Source: Streptomyces spiralis (lineage in GTDB: Bacteria > Actinomycetota > Actinomycetes > Streptomycetales > Streptomycetaceae). From it: a DNA stretch of 64,000 nt. The position numbers and the translations under genes are program-made. The notes under the pieces were generated by a model. That model was not told the origin of the DNA. It saw only the letters and a list, made by a program, of their open reading frames with translations, and did no database searches. The stretch is from positions 16,292-80,291 of the forward strand of contig NZ_BNBC01000024.1 of NCBI RefSeq assembly GCF_014654675.1. The letters are read 5' to 3'. Positions within the stretch are counted from its first letter, which is position 1. Every line of letters begins with the position of its first letter. Positions 49,706 to 58,659 of this stretch are shown piece by piece.

Positions 49706-50869
49706 ATGGACGTCGGGCTCAAGCGCGAGCTGGAGGAGAAGGTCCGCTCCGGTGAGCGGCTGACCCGTGAGGACGGCATCGCGCTGTACGAGTCGGACGA
49801 CCTGGCCTGGCTCGGCGGCCTGGCGCACGAGGTGCGCACCCGTATGAACGGCGACGTGGTGCACTTCAACGTCAACCGGCACCTCAACATGACCAACGTG
49901 TGCACCGCGTCCTGCGCGTACTGCTCCTTCCAGCGCAAGCCGGGCGAGAAGGACGCGTACACGATGCGCATCGAGGAGGCGGTGAAGCTCGCCAAGGCGA
50001 TGGAGTCGGAGAACCTCACCGAGCTGCACATCGTCAACGGCCTGCACCCCAACCTGCCCTGGCGCTACTACCCGCGCTCCCTGCGCGAGCTGAAGGCCGC
50101 CCTGCCGAACGTGTCGCTGAAGGCGTTCACGGCCACCGAGATCCACCACTTCGAGACCATCTCCGGGCTGTCCGCCTCCGAGATCCTCGACGAGCTGATC
50201 GACGCCGGCCTGGAGTCGCTGACCGGTGGCGGCGCGGAGATCTTCGACTGGGAGGTCCGGCAGCACATCGTGGACCACCGCACCCACTGGGAGGACTGGT
50301 CCCGTATCCACCGCCTGGCGCACGAGAAGGGCCTGAAGACCCCGTGCACCATGCTCTACGGCCACATCGAGGAGCCCCGCCACCGCGTCGACCACGTGCT
50401 GCGGCTGCGTGAACTCCAGGACGAGACCGGCGGCTTCCAGGTCTTCATCCCGCTGCGCTACCAGCACGACTTCGTCGACATGAAGGACGGCAAGGTCCGC
50501 AACCGGCTCCAGGCCCGCACGACGATGGCCACCGGCGCGGAGGCGCTGAAGACCTTCGCCGTCTCCCGGTTGCTGTTCGACAACGTCCCGCACGTGAAGG
50601 TGTTCTGGGTGATGCACGGCGTGCAGACCGCCCAGCTCGCGCTCCAGCACGGTGCGGACGACATGGACGGCTCGGTCGTGGAGTACAAGATCACGCACGA
50701 CGCGGACGACTTCGGCACCCCGAACAAGCTGACCCGCGAGGATCTGCTGGAGCTGATCCGCGACGCGGGCTTCCGCCCGGTGGAGCGCAACACGCGCTAC
50801 GAGATCATCCGGGAGTTCGACGGCCCGGAGCCGGCGCGCCGCGAGTCGCCGCAGCCCATGCGGGTGTGA
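49706..50869 (+). CDS. mqnE: Aminodeoxyfutalosine synthase
   Basis: This radical-SAM enzyme joins the MqnA product to SAM-derived adenosine to form aminodeoxyfutalosine. ATG 49706 has GAGAAAGGTG upstream and gives 387 residues. The CxxxCxxC cluster motif is C66-TAS-C70-AY-C73. Other family motifs are ELHIVNGLHPNLPW, GLESLTGGGAEIFDW and TPCTMLYGHIEEPRHRVDH. Its stop codon lies in the first copy of a 15-bp direct repeat. Confidence 0.96.
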   Translation: MDVGLKRELEEKVRSGERLTREDGIALYESDDLAWLGGLAHEVRTRMNGDVVHFNVNRHLNMTNVCTASCAYCSFQRKPGEKDAYTMRIEEAVKLAKAMESENLTELHIVNGLHPNLPWRYYPRSLRELKAALPNVSLKAFTATEIHHFETISGLSASEILDELIDAGLESLTGGGAEIFDWEVRQHIVDHRTHWEDWSRIHRLAHEKGLKTPCTMLYGHIEEPRHRVDHVLRLRELQDETGGFQVFIPLRYQHDFVDMKDGKVRNRLQARTTMATGAEALKTFAVSRLLFDNVPHVKVFWVMHGVQTAQLALQHGADDMDGSVVEYKITHDADDFGTPNKLTREDLLELIRDAGFRPVERNTRYEIIREFDGPEPARRESPQPMRV

Positions 50870-50900
50870 GCCCTTCGCCCGCGCTGGTGTGAGCCCTTCG
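50863..50900. repeat. 15-bp direct repeat at the mqnE stop
   Basis: GGTGTGAGCCCTTCG occurs at 50863-50877 and 50886-50900. The first copy contains the mqnE TGA. A small tandem duplication of the gene end is the simplest reading. Confidence 0.6.
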
Positions 50901-50920
50901 GGGCGCGGTACCCGGCGGGC

Positions 50921-51595
50921 GTGAGTCCACGTACGTCAGCTGCCGCCGGTGCGCCCGAGGAGGCGTACACCGCCGAGCCCTTCGTACCGGAGCGGGGCGG
51001 ACTGCCGGCGCTGCGCCGGGCCGCCGCCGAGTGCCGGGGCTGCCCGCTGCACCTGAACGCCACGCAGACGGTGTTCGGCGCCGGGGACGCGGACGCCCGG
51101 GTCATGCTGGTCGGCGAGCAGCCGGGGGACCAGGAGGACCGGCAGGGCAAGCCGTTCGTCGGGCCCGCGGGGCGGCTGCTGGACCGGGCGCTGGCCGAGG
51201 CGGGCATCGACCCCGACGAGACCTACGTCACCAACGCCGTCAAGCACTTCAAGTTCACGCAGGCCGAGCCGCGCAAGCGCCGGATCCACAAGGCGCCGAG
51301 CCTGCGGGAGATGACGGCGTGCGGGCCGTGGCTCGCCGCCGAGCTGGCGGTCGTGGAGCCCGAGCTGATCGTGGTGCTCGGGGCGACGGCCGGGAAGGCG
51401 CTGCTCGGTTCGTCGTTCCGGGTCGGCGAGGTGCGCGGCACGGTCCTGGAGCGGGAGATCCACGGGCGGCCCGAGCGGCTGGTGCCGACCGTGCATCCGT
51501 CGTCGGTGCTGCGGGCGCAGGACGACGAGGACCGGAAGGCGGCGTACGGGGGGCTGGTCGCGGACCTGAAAGTGGCGGCGAGAGCGCTGGGGTAA
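50921..51595 (+). CDS. UdgX-family uracil-DNA glycosylase
   Basis: The 224-residue protein is a family-4-like UDG with Fe-S cluster cysteines (CRGC at 38-41, a Cys in MTACGPWL). Motif A is GEQPGDQED and motif B is HPSSVLR. The loop KRRIHKAP (119-125, H123) is the hallmark of UdgX, whose His forms a stable covalent link to the deoxyribose after uracil release in the mycobacterial enzyme. The start is GTG 50921. It could also be called a generic UdgB/SPO1 DNA-polymerase-related protein, but the KRRIH loop argues for UdgX. Confidence 0.9.
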   Translation: MSPRTSAAAGAPEEAYTAEPFVPERGGLPALRRAAAECRGCPLHLNATQTVFGAGDADARVMLVGEQPGDQEDRQGKPFVGPAGRLLDRALAEAGIDPDETYVTNAVKHFKFTQAEPRKRRIHKAPSLREMTACGPWLAAELAVVEPELIVVLGATAGKALLGSSFRVGEVRGTVLEREIHGRPERLVPTVHPSSVLRAQDDEDRKAAYGGLVADLKVAARALG

Positions 51596-51611
51596 TAGAT
51601 ACACTCGCTCC

Positions 51612-52136
51612 ATGCCCCTTACTTTCACGCTGGACCCCTCCGTGAACCGCGAGCTGCGCGACGGCATCCTCGACCTGTGGGCCGACGTGTCGAACGCGGG
51701 CGGTGCGGTCGGATTCGTGGCGCCGGCGACGCGCGAGGAGATACGCCCCGAGCTGGTGCGGCACTTCGTGGCGATGGCCGAGGGCCGCGCCCGCCTGCTG
51801 GTCGGCCACGACGAGGACGGCCGCGTCGCCGCGACGGCCTTCCTGACCCACAACACCCACCGGCTGATGACCCACTGGCTGTGGCTCTACACGGTGATGG
51901 TGCACCCCCGCCACCAGGGCCGCGGCTACGGACGGGACCTGCTCGCGGCCGCCGAGGACGCGGCCCGCGGCATCGACGGCATCGAGGCGATCCGGCTCAC
52001 CTGCCGCGGCGGGCTCGGCCTGGAGCGGTTCTACGCCTCCTGCGGCTACAAGGAGGTCGGCCGGGTGCCCGGCGCCATCCGCGTCGCACCGGGCGACGAG
52101 CGCGACGACGTGATCATGCTTCTGCCGCTGACCTGA
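51612..52136 (+). CDS. GNAT acetyltransferase
   Basis: The 174-residue protein has a complete GNAT core. Motif A is VMVHPRHQGRGYGRDLLAAAEDAA (V-x5-Q-x-x-G-x-G) and motif B is LTCRGGLGLERFYASCGYKEVGR. Substrate is unknown. It starts 16 bases after the udgX stop on the same strand. Confidence 0.9.
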   Translation: MPLTFTLDPSVNRELRDGILDLWADVSNAGGAVGFVAPATREEIRPELVRHFVAMAEGRARLLVGHDEDGRVAATAFLTHNTHRLMTHWLWLYTVMVHPRHQGRGYGRDLLAAAEDAARGIDGIEAIRLTCRGGLGLERFYASCGYKEVGRVPGAIRVAPGDERDDVIMLLPLT

Positions 52137-52242
52137 GGGTTTGCCCCCTTTGGCACCCCGGTGAAAGATCCGGTGTCAGGCGTGCTTCACTGGACGGTGG
52201 GCCTTTGGACCTCCCCCCATGGATACGGAAGAGTGGATTGAG

Positions 52243-52542
52243 ATGCTCCGCTACACACTGATGCGCCTCGGGATCTTCGTGGGCTGCCTCGTGGTCGTCT
52301 GGGGCCTCGTCCACTTCGGCATCGCCCCGCGCGGCCTCGGCAGCTCCAACGGCCTGTGGATCGCCCTGCTCGCCTTGGTGGTTTCGGCCCCGATCAGCTT
52401 CGTCGCCCTGCGCAAGGAGCGGGACCGGGCGTCGGTGCAGGTCGCCCGGCGGGTGGACCGGATGAAGGCGAACATGCAGGCCAGCGCCGGGGCCGAGGAC
52501 CTGGCCGACGAGCGGGCGCGGGCCCGGTCCCAAGCGTCCTGA
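52243..52542 (+). CDS. DUF4229 small membrane protein
   Basis: From ATG 52243 (MLRYTLMRLGIF) the product is 99 residues, with GGAAGAG 9 bases upstream. An ATG 24 bases earlier lacks an RBS. Two hydrophobic segments (about 6-26 and 36-56) are followed by a charged coiled helix (RKERDRASVQVARRVDRMKANMQ). This is the DUF4229 plan. Function is unknown. Confidence 0.8.
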   Translation: MLRYTLMRLGIFVGCLVVVWGLVHFGIAPRGLGSSNGLWIALLALVVSAPISFVALRKERDRASVQVARRVDRMKANMQASAGAEDLADERARARSQAS

Positions 52543-52614
52543 TCCGGTCGGGGCGGCCGCGCGTGGCCGCTTCGGGGCCCTGCGGGCGGCACCGCGAACC
52601 GTAGGCTTGCGCCC

Positions 52615-53280
52615 ATGGGTGCCGTGAAGACCAAGCGGATGCCGCGGGCCGTTCGCGAACAGCAGATGCTCGACGCCGCCGTACGGACCTTCGGGCGGCG
52701 CGGCTACATGGCCGCGTCCATGGACGAGATCGCCGAACTCGCGGGTGTCTCCAAGCCGTTGGTCTATCTGTATCTCAACTCCAAGGAAGACCTGTTCAGC
52801 GCCTGCATACGGCGTGAGGCCGCCGCGCTCACCGAGGCCGTGCGCGCCGCGGTGCGCGCCGATGCGCCCGCCGACCGGCAGCTCTGGGAGGGGCTGCGGG
52901 CGTTCTTCACGCACACCGCGCGGTACCCGGACGGCTGGGCGGTGCTGCACCTCCAGGCGCGCACGCACGGCGAGCCGTTCGCGTCCGAGGTGGCCGCGAT
53001 GCGCGCGGAGATCGTCGCTTTCGTCACCCAGCTGATCGCCGTCACGGCCCGGGACGCCCACGGCGACCCCGATCTGCCCGAGCACGACGTCGCCGGGCTC
53101 GCCGAGGCCCTGGTCGGCGCCGCCGAGTCCCTCGCCGCCTGGGCCAACACCACCCCGGGCGTCACCGCCCGCCAGGCCGCGGCCACTTTGATGAACTTCG
53201 CCTGGGCGGGCCTGGGCAACCTCATGGAGGGCCGGGCCTGGTCGCCGTCCGGGGAGCAGCCCGTGGCTCAGAAGGGGTAG
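52615..53280 (+). CDS. TetR-family transcriptional regulator
   Basis: The 221-residue protein has an N-terminal TetR HTH (about 12-60, AVREQQMLDAAVRTFGRRGYMAASMDEIAELAGVSKPLVYLYLNSKEDLF) and an all-helical ligand domain. It overlaps the convergent MaoC gene by 13 bases at the 3' end. The tandem palindromes before the FabG-like gene (55438-55467) are plausible binding sites, since TetR regulators commonly control nearby acyl-CoA genes. Confidence 0.92.
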   Translation: MGAVKTKRMPRAVREQQMLDAAVRTFGRRGYMAASMDEIAELAGVSKPLVYLYLNSKEDLFSACIRREAAALTEAVRAAVRADAPADRQLWEGLRAFFTHTARYPDGWAVLHLQARTHGEPFASEVAAMRAEIVAFVTQLIAVTARDAHGDPDLPEHDVAGLAEALVGAAESLAAWANTTPGVTARQAAATLMNFAWAGLGNLMEGRAWSPSGEQPVAQKG

Positions 53281-54107
53281 ACCTCCCCGGCCACATGCAC
53301 CCTGTCCCCCCGGCCCCGCAGCTCGAAGCGCCCGCCCTCCGCCGCGTACGTCACCGTCCCCGGCAGCAGCACCGGCGCCCGGAACTCGGCGCGTACGACG
53401 CAGGACGCGGGCGTGCCGTGCGCGGCGAGACAGCGGGCCACGGTCCACATGCCGTGCGCGATCGCGCGGGGGAAGCCGAACAGCCGGGCGGTGAGCGGGT
53501 GGAGGTGGATCGGGTTGCGGTCGCCGGACGTGGCGCCGTACCGCCGGCCGAGATCGCCGGCCAGGCGCCACTCGGCGACGGCGGGCAGCGGCTTCCGCGT
53601 CCCCCCGGGTGGGTCGGCGGCCCGGTGCCGGGTGCGGTGCCGGGCCAGATACCGGCTCCTGGACTCCCATACGACGTCCCCGCCGGCCCGGATCTCCGTC
53701 ACGACGACGGCCTCCGTGCCCCGACGGTGCGGCGCCAGAGCGTCGACGTACACGGTGAGTTCGTACTCCCCGGTGGCCGTCAGCGCCCTGTGCCGCGTGA
53801 TCTCCAGCGAGGTGTGGACGAGGCCGAGCAGCGGCAGAGGGAAGTTCCTCCCGCTCATCAGCCGCATGGCGAGCGGGAAGCCGAGTATGTGCGGATACGT
53901 CACCGGCAGCGCGTCGCCCCCGGCGGGGAACCCGCACACCCGCTCGTACGCCGCCAGCCGGGCGGGGTCGACGCGCAGTCCCGGCAGGACGAGCCGGACG
54001 CGCGGGAAATCGGCGTCGGGGCCGGGCCGTTTGAAGGGCGAGAGCAGGGCCCCGCGCAGCAGGAGAGGCGGAAGGGAAGGAGACCCGGTGAGGACGAGAC
54101 GCATCAT
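53268..54107 (-). CDS. MaoC-like hot-dog dehydratase
   Basis: The 279-residue protein is a double hot-dog hydratase. The catalytic hydratase-2 motif is in the second half (YGATSGDRNPIHLHPLTARLFGFPRAIAHGMW) with Asp and His spaced as in enoyl hydratases. The N-terminal half (about 35-150) is a degenerate hot-dog. It would hydrate or dehydrate an acyl-CoA. The start overlaps the FabG-like stop by 4 bases (ATGA), giving a coupled two-gene unit. Confidence 0.9.
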   Translation of the reverse strand: MMRLVLTGSPSLPPLLLRGALLSPFKRPGPDADFPRVRLVLPGLRVDPARLAAYERVCGFPAGGDALPVTYPHILGFPLAMRLMSGRNFPLPLLGLVHTSLEITRHRALTATGEYELTVYVDALAPHRRGTEAVVVTEIRAGGDVVWESRSRYLARHRTRHRAADPPGGTRKPLPAVAEWRLAGDLGRRYGATSGDRNPIHLHPLTARLFGFPRAIAHGMWTVARCLAAHGTPASCVVRAEFRAPVLLPGTVTYAAEGGRFELRGRGDRVHVAGEVYPF

Positions 54108-55405
54108 GCCCCCAGCAGGCTCTGCCCGCAGACGCGGACGACCTGGCCGTTGACCGCGCCGGAGGCGGGGTGGGCGAGCCAGGCGGTGGTCTCGGCGACG
54201 TCGACGGGCAGGCCGCCCTGGGCCAGGGAGTTCATCCGGCGGCCCGCCTCGCGGAGGAACAGCGGGATCGCGGCGGTCATCCTCGTCTCGATGAACCCGG
54301 GCGCGACCGCGTTCACCGTGATCCGGTGCTCGGCCAGGGCACGCGGCGCGAGGGAGCGTACGAGGCCCACGACGCCCGCCTTGCTCGCGCCGTAGTTGGT
54401 CTGGCCCGCGTTGCCGGCCAGCCCCGCGATGGATGCGGTGGCCACGATCCGGCCGCCGGGGCGCAGGGTGCCGGCCGCCAGCAGTGCGTCGGTGGTGCGC
54501 AGCACGCTCGCGAGGTTGACCTCCAGCACGGAACTCCAGCGGTCGGCAGTCATGTTGACCAGCCGTCGGTCCCGGGTGACGCCCGCGTTGTGGATCAGCA
54601 CGTCCAGCCCGTCGGGCAGCGCGTGGGCGATCCGCGCGCCCGCGTCGGCGGCCGTGATGTCGAGGGTGAGTGCGGTGCCGCCGAGGCGTGCGGCGACCGC
54701 GCGGGCGTCCTCCTCGGCGGACGGCACGTCCAGGACGACGACATGGGCGCCGTCCCGGGCGAGGGTCTCGGCAACCGCCTCGCCGATGCCGCGGGCGGCC
54801 CCGGTGACCAGGGCGGTGCGTCCGGTCAGGGGGCGCTCCCAGTCCTCGGGGGCCGTGGGCTCCTGGGCGCCGACCTCGATCACCTGGCCGCTGACGTAGG
54901 CCGACTTGGGGGAGAGCAGAAAGCGGAGGGTGGACTCGGCGGCGGCCGCGTCGGTGAGCCGCACCAGGTTGACGGTCCTGCCCCGGCCGATCTCCTTGCC
55001 GAGCGAGCGGGTGAAGCCCTCCAGGGCTTGCTGGGCGGCGGCCTGGTGGTGGTCGGCGGCATCCAGCGGGGCGCCCAGCACCACCACACGGCCGCTCGCG
55101 GCGACGGACCGCACGACCGGGTGGAGGGCGGCGTGCACCTCGCCGAGCGCGTCGACGTCCCGGACCCCGGTGGCGTCGAGGACGATCGCGGCGGGCGCGT
55201 CCCCGGCCGGGGTGAGGCCCGTGCGGTCGAGGACGGGGGCGAGATCGAGAGCGGACGTCCCGGCGGTCAGGTGCAGGAGCGAGCCGTCCAGGGCGGGCCG
55301 TTCGAGCGACCAGCGGCGCAGCCCGGCCGGCTGGGGCAGGCCCAGGCGCCGGGTGAGGAAACGGCCGGGTGCCGTGCCGGTGAGGCTCAGGTAGCGGTCG
55401 GCCAT
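54104..55405 (-). CDS. 3-oxoacyl-ACP/CoA reductase, long FabG type
   Basis: ATG 55405 has GGGAG 6 bases upstream and gives 433 residues. The C-terminal half is an active SDR (TGAARGIGEAVAETL, HNAGVTRDR, NYGASKAGVVGL, NAVAPGFIETRMT). The N-terminal roughly 190 residues form a second, flavodoxin/Rossmann-like domain without a catalytic Tyr-Lys pair. This is the high-molecular-weight FabG4 form known from mycobacteria. Coupling to MaoC suggests a beta-oxidation or fatty-acid-modifying module. A tandem operator lies upstream. Confidence 0.92.
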   Translation of the reverse strand: MADRYLSLTGTAPGRFLTRRLGLPQPAGLRRWSLERPALDGSLLHLTAGTSALDLAPVLDRTGLTPAGDAPAAIVLDATGVRDVDALGEVHAALHPVVRSVAASGRVVVLGAPLDAADHHQAAAQQALEGFTRSLGKEIGRGRTVNLVRLTDAAAAESTLRFLLSPKSAYVSGQVIEVGAQEPTAPEDWERPLTGRTALVTGAARGIGEAVAETLARDGAHVVVLDVPSAEEDARAVAARLGGTALTLDITAADAGARIAHALPDGLDVLIHNAGVTRDRRLVNMTADRWSSVLEVNLASVLRTTDALLAAGTLRPGGRIVATASIAGLAGNAGQTNYGASKAGVVGLVRSLAPRALAEHRITVNAVAPGFIETRMTAAIPLFLREAGRRMNSLAQGGLPVDVAETTAWLAHPASGAVNGQVVRVCGQSLLGA

Positions 55406-55437
55406 GTGCAACTCCCGCGCGACTGAAGTCCGAAGTT

Positions 55438-55467
55438 CTTACTCTGGAGTAAGGTTACCGGAGGTAA
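55438..55467. promoter_or_regulatory. Tandem palindromic operator before the FabG-like gene
   Basis: CTTACTC-TG-GAGTAAG (55438-55453) is followed directly by TTACC-GGA-GGTAA (55455-55467). Both share TTAC/GTAA half-sites typical of TetR acyl-CoA regulators. The sites lie 33-62 bases before the start codon. Confidence 0.6.
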
Positions 55468-55752
55468 GGCTATGTCGCGGGTGAGGAGCCGGTCGAGGTG
55501 AGTTCCCTTGCGCGACCTCCGGACCCCGCTCGTTGAAATTGAAGATTGCACAGCCCCGTTCCCGGACCATCTCCCAACCCGCCCCGAACCCGCACTGACT
55601 CCCCACGAGCGCGCCGTACGATCCCGCTTGCAACCGGCGGTAACACCCAAGGCCCGCACAGCCGCGCACGCACCACCGGTGAACGACTCGGTTCGCATCG
55701 CGCGTACCCCCATGCAGCAGAGCGGTAGTCGCCGCCGGCCCCAGGAGCTGCC
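55468..55752. other. Divergent intergenic region between FabG-like and acyl-CoA ligase genes
   Basis: About 285 bases with no supported gene. It contains AT-richer stretches (near 55533-55550, TTGAAATTGAAG) that could hold promoter elements for either side. Confidence 0.35.
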
Positions 55753-57726
55753 ATGCCCATCTCGTACTCGTCGTCCCCGTCGGCCTCCGGTTCCGCCATG
55801 CCGCCGTCCGCCCCTGAGCGCGACACCGGCTACGACTACGACCCCGACGGCGGCCCGGTGTTCGTCGCGCCGGAGACCCGGCGGCTGGACGGCGAGGTGC
55901 GGGAGGCGTACGTACCGCCGCTGGTGGCGCAGGTGACGCACGGCTCGCTGGCCGACCTGCCGTTCGAGAACGCGACCGCGGACCCCGCCCGCCGCGTCCT
56001 GAGCCGACGGGCCGCGGGCGGCGGCTGGACCCACCTGACGGCACTCCAGTTCGCCGACCAGGTACGGGCGGTGGCGAAGGGCCTGATCGCGGAGGGCCTG
56101 ATGCCGGGCGACCGGATCGCGGTCATGGCCCGCACCACGTACGAGTGGACGCTGCTGGACTTCGCGGCCTGGGCCGCGGGCCTGGTCACCGTCCCCGTCT
56201 ATCCCACCTCCTCCCTCTTCCAGACCCGCTGGATCCTCCAGGACTCCGGCGCGGTCGCCCTGGTGACCGAGACGGCCGGGCAGGCGGCGGCCCTCGGCCC
56301 GGAGCGCGACCGCCTGCTGGACCTGCGCCACATCTGGGTCGTCGACCAGGGCCACGTCGACCGCCTGGCGGAGGCGGACGCGGCCGTCCCGGACCAGGAG
56401 GTGGACGTGCGCCGGGGCATGCTCGGCCCCGACACGCTGGCGACCCTCGTCTACACCTCGGGCACGACGGGCCGCCCGAAGGGCTGCGCGCTGACCCACC
56501 GCAACTTCCTGGCCGAGGTCGACAACGCGATCGAACTCCTCTACCCGGTCTTCAAGAGCAGGACGGCGGAGGAGCCCGCGACGCTTCTCTTCCTCCCCCT
56601 CTCGCACGTCTTCGGCCGCATGGTGGCGGTCGCCTGCGTCCGCGCCGGGGTACGGCTGGGCCACGCGCCGAGCCTCGCGGCCGAGGACCTCCTGGCCGAC
56701 CTGGCGAGCTTCCGGCCGACGTTCCTGCTGGCCATCCCGTACATGCTGGAGAAGATCTACAACAACGCCCGGGCCACGGCCGAACGCGGCGGCCGGGCGT
56801 CCTCCTTCGACCGCGCCGCCGGAGTGGCCCGCCGCCACGGCGAGGCGATGGAGGCCCGCCGGCACGGCACGGGCCCCGGACCGAGCCGCGCCCTGAAGAC
56901 GGCACGCGCCTTCTACGACCCGCTCGTCTACCGGCGGATACGCAACGCCCTCGGCGGCCGGCTGCGGCATGTCATCTGCGGCGGCTCCCCGCTGGGCCGC
57001 CGCCTGGCCGCCTTCTACGCCGGGGCGGGCATCGAGGTCTACGAGGGATACGGCCTGACGGAGACCACGGGCGCGGCCACGGTGACGCCCCCGCACCGGC
57101 CCCGCCTGGGGACGGTCGGCTGGCCGCTGCCGGGCACCAGGGTGCGCATCGCCGCGGACGGCGAGGTGCTGCTGAGCGGCGGTCAGGTGTTCCGCGGGTA
57201 CTGGGACCCGAACGCCGGCGGGGTGGTGCCGGCGACGTACGACGGCTGGTTCCCGACGGGTGACATCGGCCGCCTGGACGACGATGGCTATCTGACGATC
57301 ACGGGCCGGAAGAAGGAGATCCTGATCACGGCGGGCGGCAAGAACGTGGCCCCGGCGCCCCTGGAGAACTGGCTCCGCTCCCATCCCCTGATCTCCCAGT
57401 GCATGGTCCTGGGCGACGGCCGCCCCTACGTCTCCGCGCTGATCACCCTGGACCCGGACGGCATCACCCACTGGCGCCGGATGAACGGCAGGCATCCGGT
57501 GCCGCCGGAACTGCTGACCGACGACCCGGAGCTGGCGGCCGTCCTGCAACGGGCCGTGGACGAGGCGAACAAGCTGGTCTCCCGCCCGGAGTCGATCCGC
57601 CGCTTCGCCGTGCTGCCCGTGGACTTCACGGAGGCGGCGGGCCATCTGACCCCGTCGATGAAGCTGCGGCGGGAGACGATCATGCGGGACTTCGCGCGGG
57701 ATGTGGAGCGTCTGTACGAGGCGTGA
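55753..57726 (+). CDS. Long-chain acyl-CoA ligase (AMP-forming)
   Basis: The 657-residue enzyme activates a fatty acid as acyl-AMP, then acyl-CoA. The ATP loop is YTSGTTGRPKGCALTHRN (about 233-250). Other core motifs are VYEGYGLTETTGA, GWFPTGDIGRLDDDGYLTITGRKKEILITAGGKNVAP and the late Lys in HLTPSMKLRRETI. It is of the FadD15/FAA-type subgroup. AGGAGCTGCC precedes ATG 55753. It is divergent from the FabG-MaoC pair, fitting a fatty-acid unit. Confidence 0.93.
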   Translation: MPISYSSSPSASGSAMPPSAPERDTGYDYDPDGGPVFVAPETRRLDGEVREAYVPPLVAQVTHGSLADLPFENATADPARRVLSRRAAGGGWTHLTALQFADQVRAVAKGLIAEGLMPGDRIAVMARTTYEWTLLDFAAWAAGLVTVPVYPTSSLFQTRWILQDSGAVALVTETAGQAAALGPERDRLLDLRHIWVVDQGHVDRLAEADAAVPDQEVDVRRGMLGPDTLATLVYTSGTTGRPKGCALTHRNFLAEVDNAIELLYPVFKSRTAEEPATLLFLPLSHVFGRMVAVACVRAGVRLGHAPSLAAEDLLADLASFRPTFLLAIPYMLEKIYNNARATAERGGRASSFDRAAGVARRHGEAMEARRHGTGPGPSRALKTARAFYDPLVYRRIRNALGGRLRHVICGGSPLGRRLAAFYAGAGIEVYEGYGLTETTGAATVTPPHRPRLGTVGWPLPGTRVRIAADGEVLLSGGQVFRGYWDPNAGGVVPATYDGWFPTGDIGRLDDDGYLTITGRKKEILITAGGKNVAPAPLENWLRSHPLISQCMVLGDGRPYVSALITLDPDGITHWRRMNGRHPVPPELLTDDPELAAVLQRAVDEANKLVSRPESIRRFAVLPVDFTEAAGHLTPSMKLRRETIMRDFARDVERLYEA

Positions 57727-57733
57727 GCCCCGG

Positions 57734-57755
57734 TCGGGCCGGCGGGGCGGCCCGA
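57734..57755. terminator. Hairpin between convergent genes
   Basis: TCGGGCC pairs with GGCCCGA around GGCGGGGC in the 31-base gap between the ligase (+) and methyltransferase (-) stops. Confidence 0.55.
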
Positions 57756-57757
57756 GT

Positions 57758-58432
57758 TCACGCCTCGTGCGGCGCCGGAAGGGCAGGCTTGCGGGCGATC
57801 AGGAACGCCTGCGGGGCCGACTCCCCGAGCGTCTCGTCCGGCTCCCGCACCATCTGGGAGTGCGGTGTGAAACCCGCCGCGGTCAGCAGTTCGCCGATCC
57901 GCTCCGGCCGCCGCCGCTCGAAGTCCAGCGAGACCGGGTGGCCGAAGGGGCGCTCCAGGCGGAGCGGCTCGTCGCCGGCCTGGAAGGCGACCAGCAGATG
58001 TCCGCCGGGCGCGAGGACGCGGCGGAACTCCGTGAAGAGGGACGGCAGCCGGTCCATGGGCGTGTGGATCGAGGAGTACCAGGAGACGACGCCGGCGAGG
58101 GTGCCGTCCGGGACGTCCAGCTCCAGCATCGAGCCCTGTTCGAACCGCAGCCCCGGGTTCTCCCGGCGGGCGACGGCGAGCATCGAGGCCGACAGGTCCA
58201 GGCCGAACACATCCGTCCCCAGCGCGGCCAGATAGGCCGTGACCCGCCCGGGCCCGCACCCGAGGTCGGCCACCTCGCCGCCGTCCCCCACGAGCTCGGC
58301 GAAGGCCGTGAGCACCGCGCGGTCCAGGGGCCGGTCCGCGAGTGGCTCGCGGAAGAGCTCGGCGTAGTCCTCGGCGATGGCGTCGTAGAAGGTGCGGGTG
58401 GGGGTGAGGAAGTCCGTCGGGTTCGTCGTCAT
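57758..58432 (-). CDS. Class I SAM-dependent methyltransferase
   Basis: ATG 58432 (MTTNPTDFLTPTRTFYD) gives 224 residues. SAM motif I is VADLGCGPGRVTAYLA (55-70), motif II DVFGLDLSASML, and the later VSWYSSIHTP and LAPGGHLLVAFQ are typical of Methyltransf_11/25 proteins. Substrate is unknown. An upstream in-frame TTG start at 58462 would add 10 residues. Confidence 0.88.
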   Translation of the reverse strand: MTTNPTDFLTPTRTFYDAIAEDYAELFREPLADRPLDRAVLTAFAELVGDGGEVADLGCGPGRVTAYLAALGTDVFGLDLSASMLAVARRENPGLRFEQGSMLELDVPDGTLAGVVSWYSSIHTPMDRLPSLFTEFRRVLAPGGHLLVAFQAGDEPLRLERPFGHPVSLDFERRRPERIGELLTAAGFTPHSQMVREPDETLGESAPQAFLIARKPALPAPHEA

Positions 58433-58587
58433 GGCCGGGACTGTAGAGGTGCCCACTGACAACGAGGGAAGACCGGCGGGCGGACAGGCTCGCCGCCCGG
58501 CAGGCAGGAGGGAAGGAAGCCGTAAGGCGTGCGGGGAAAAGAGTTCGCGGAGAATTCACCGAACGCGGGGCCCCGGCCCGCAAAGGC

Positions 58588-58621
58588 AGGAGCCCCGTCG
58601 CCTTGCGGCGCGGGGCTCCTT
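58588..58621 (-). terminator. Terminator of the cold-shock gene
   Basis: AGGAGCCCCG(T)CGCC-TTGC-GGCGCGGGGCTCCT is a 14-bp stem with one bulge, 39 bases beyond the cold-shock stop codon. Confidence 0.75.
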
Positions 58622-58659
58622 GGGTACTGCGCTCAGGTCTGGTACTGCGCGAGATTCGC

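Noticed and set aside
53268..57726. Secondary-metabolite gene cluster (FabG, MaoC, acyl-CoA ligase, TetR)
   Set aside because: No carrier protein, ketosynthase or peptide synthetase is present. The set fits ordinary fatty-acid metabolism.
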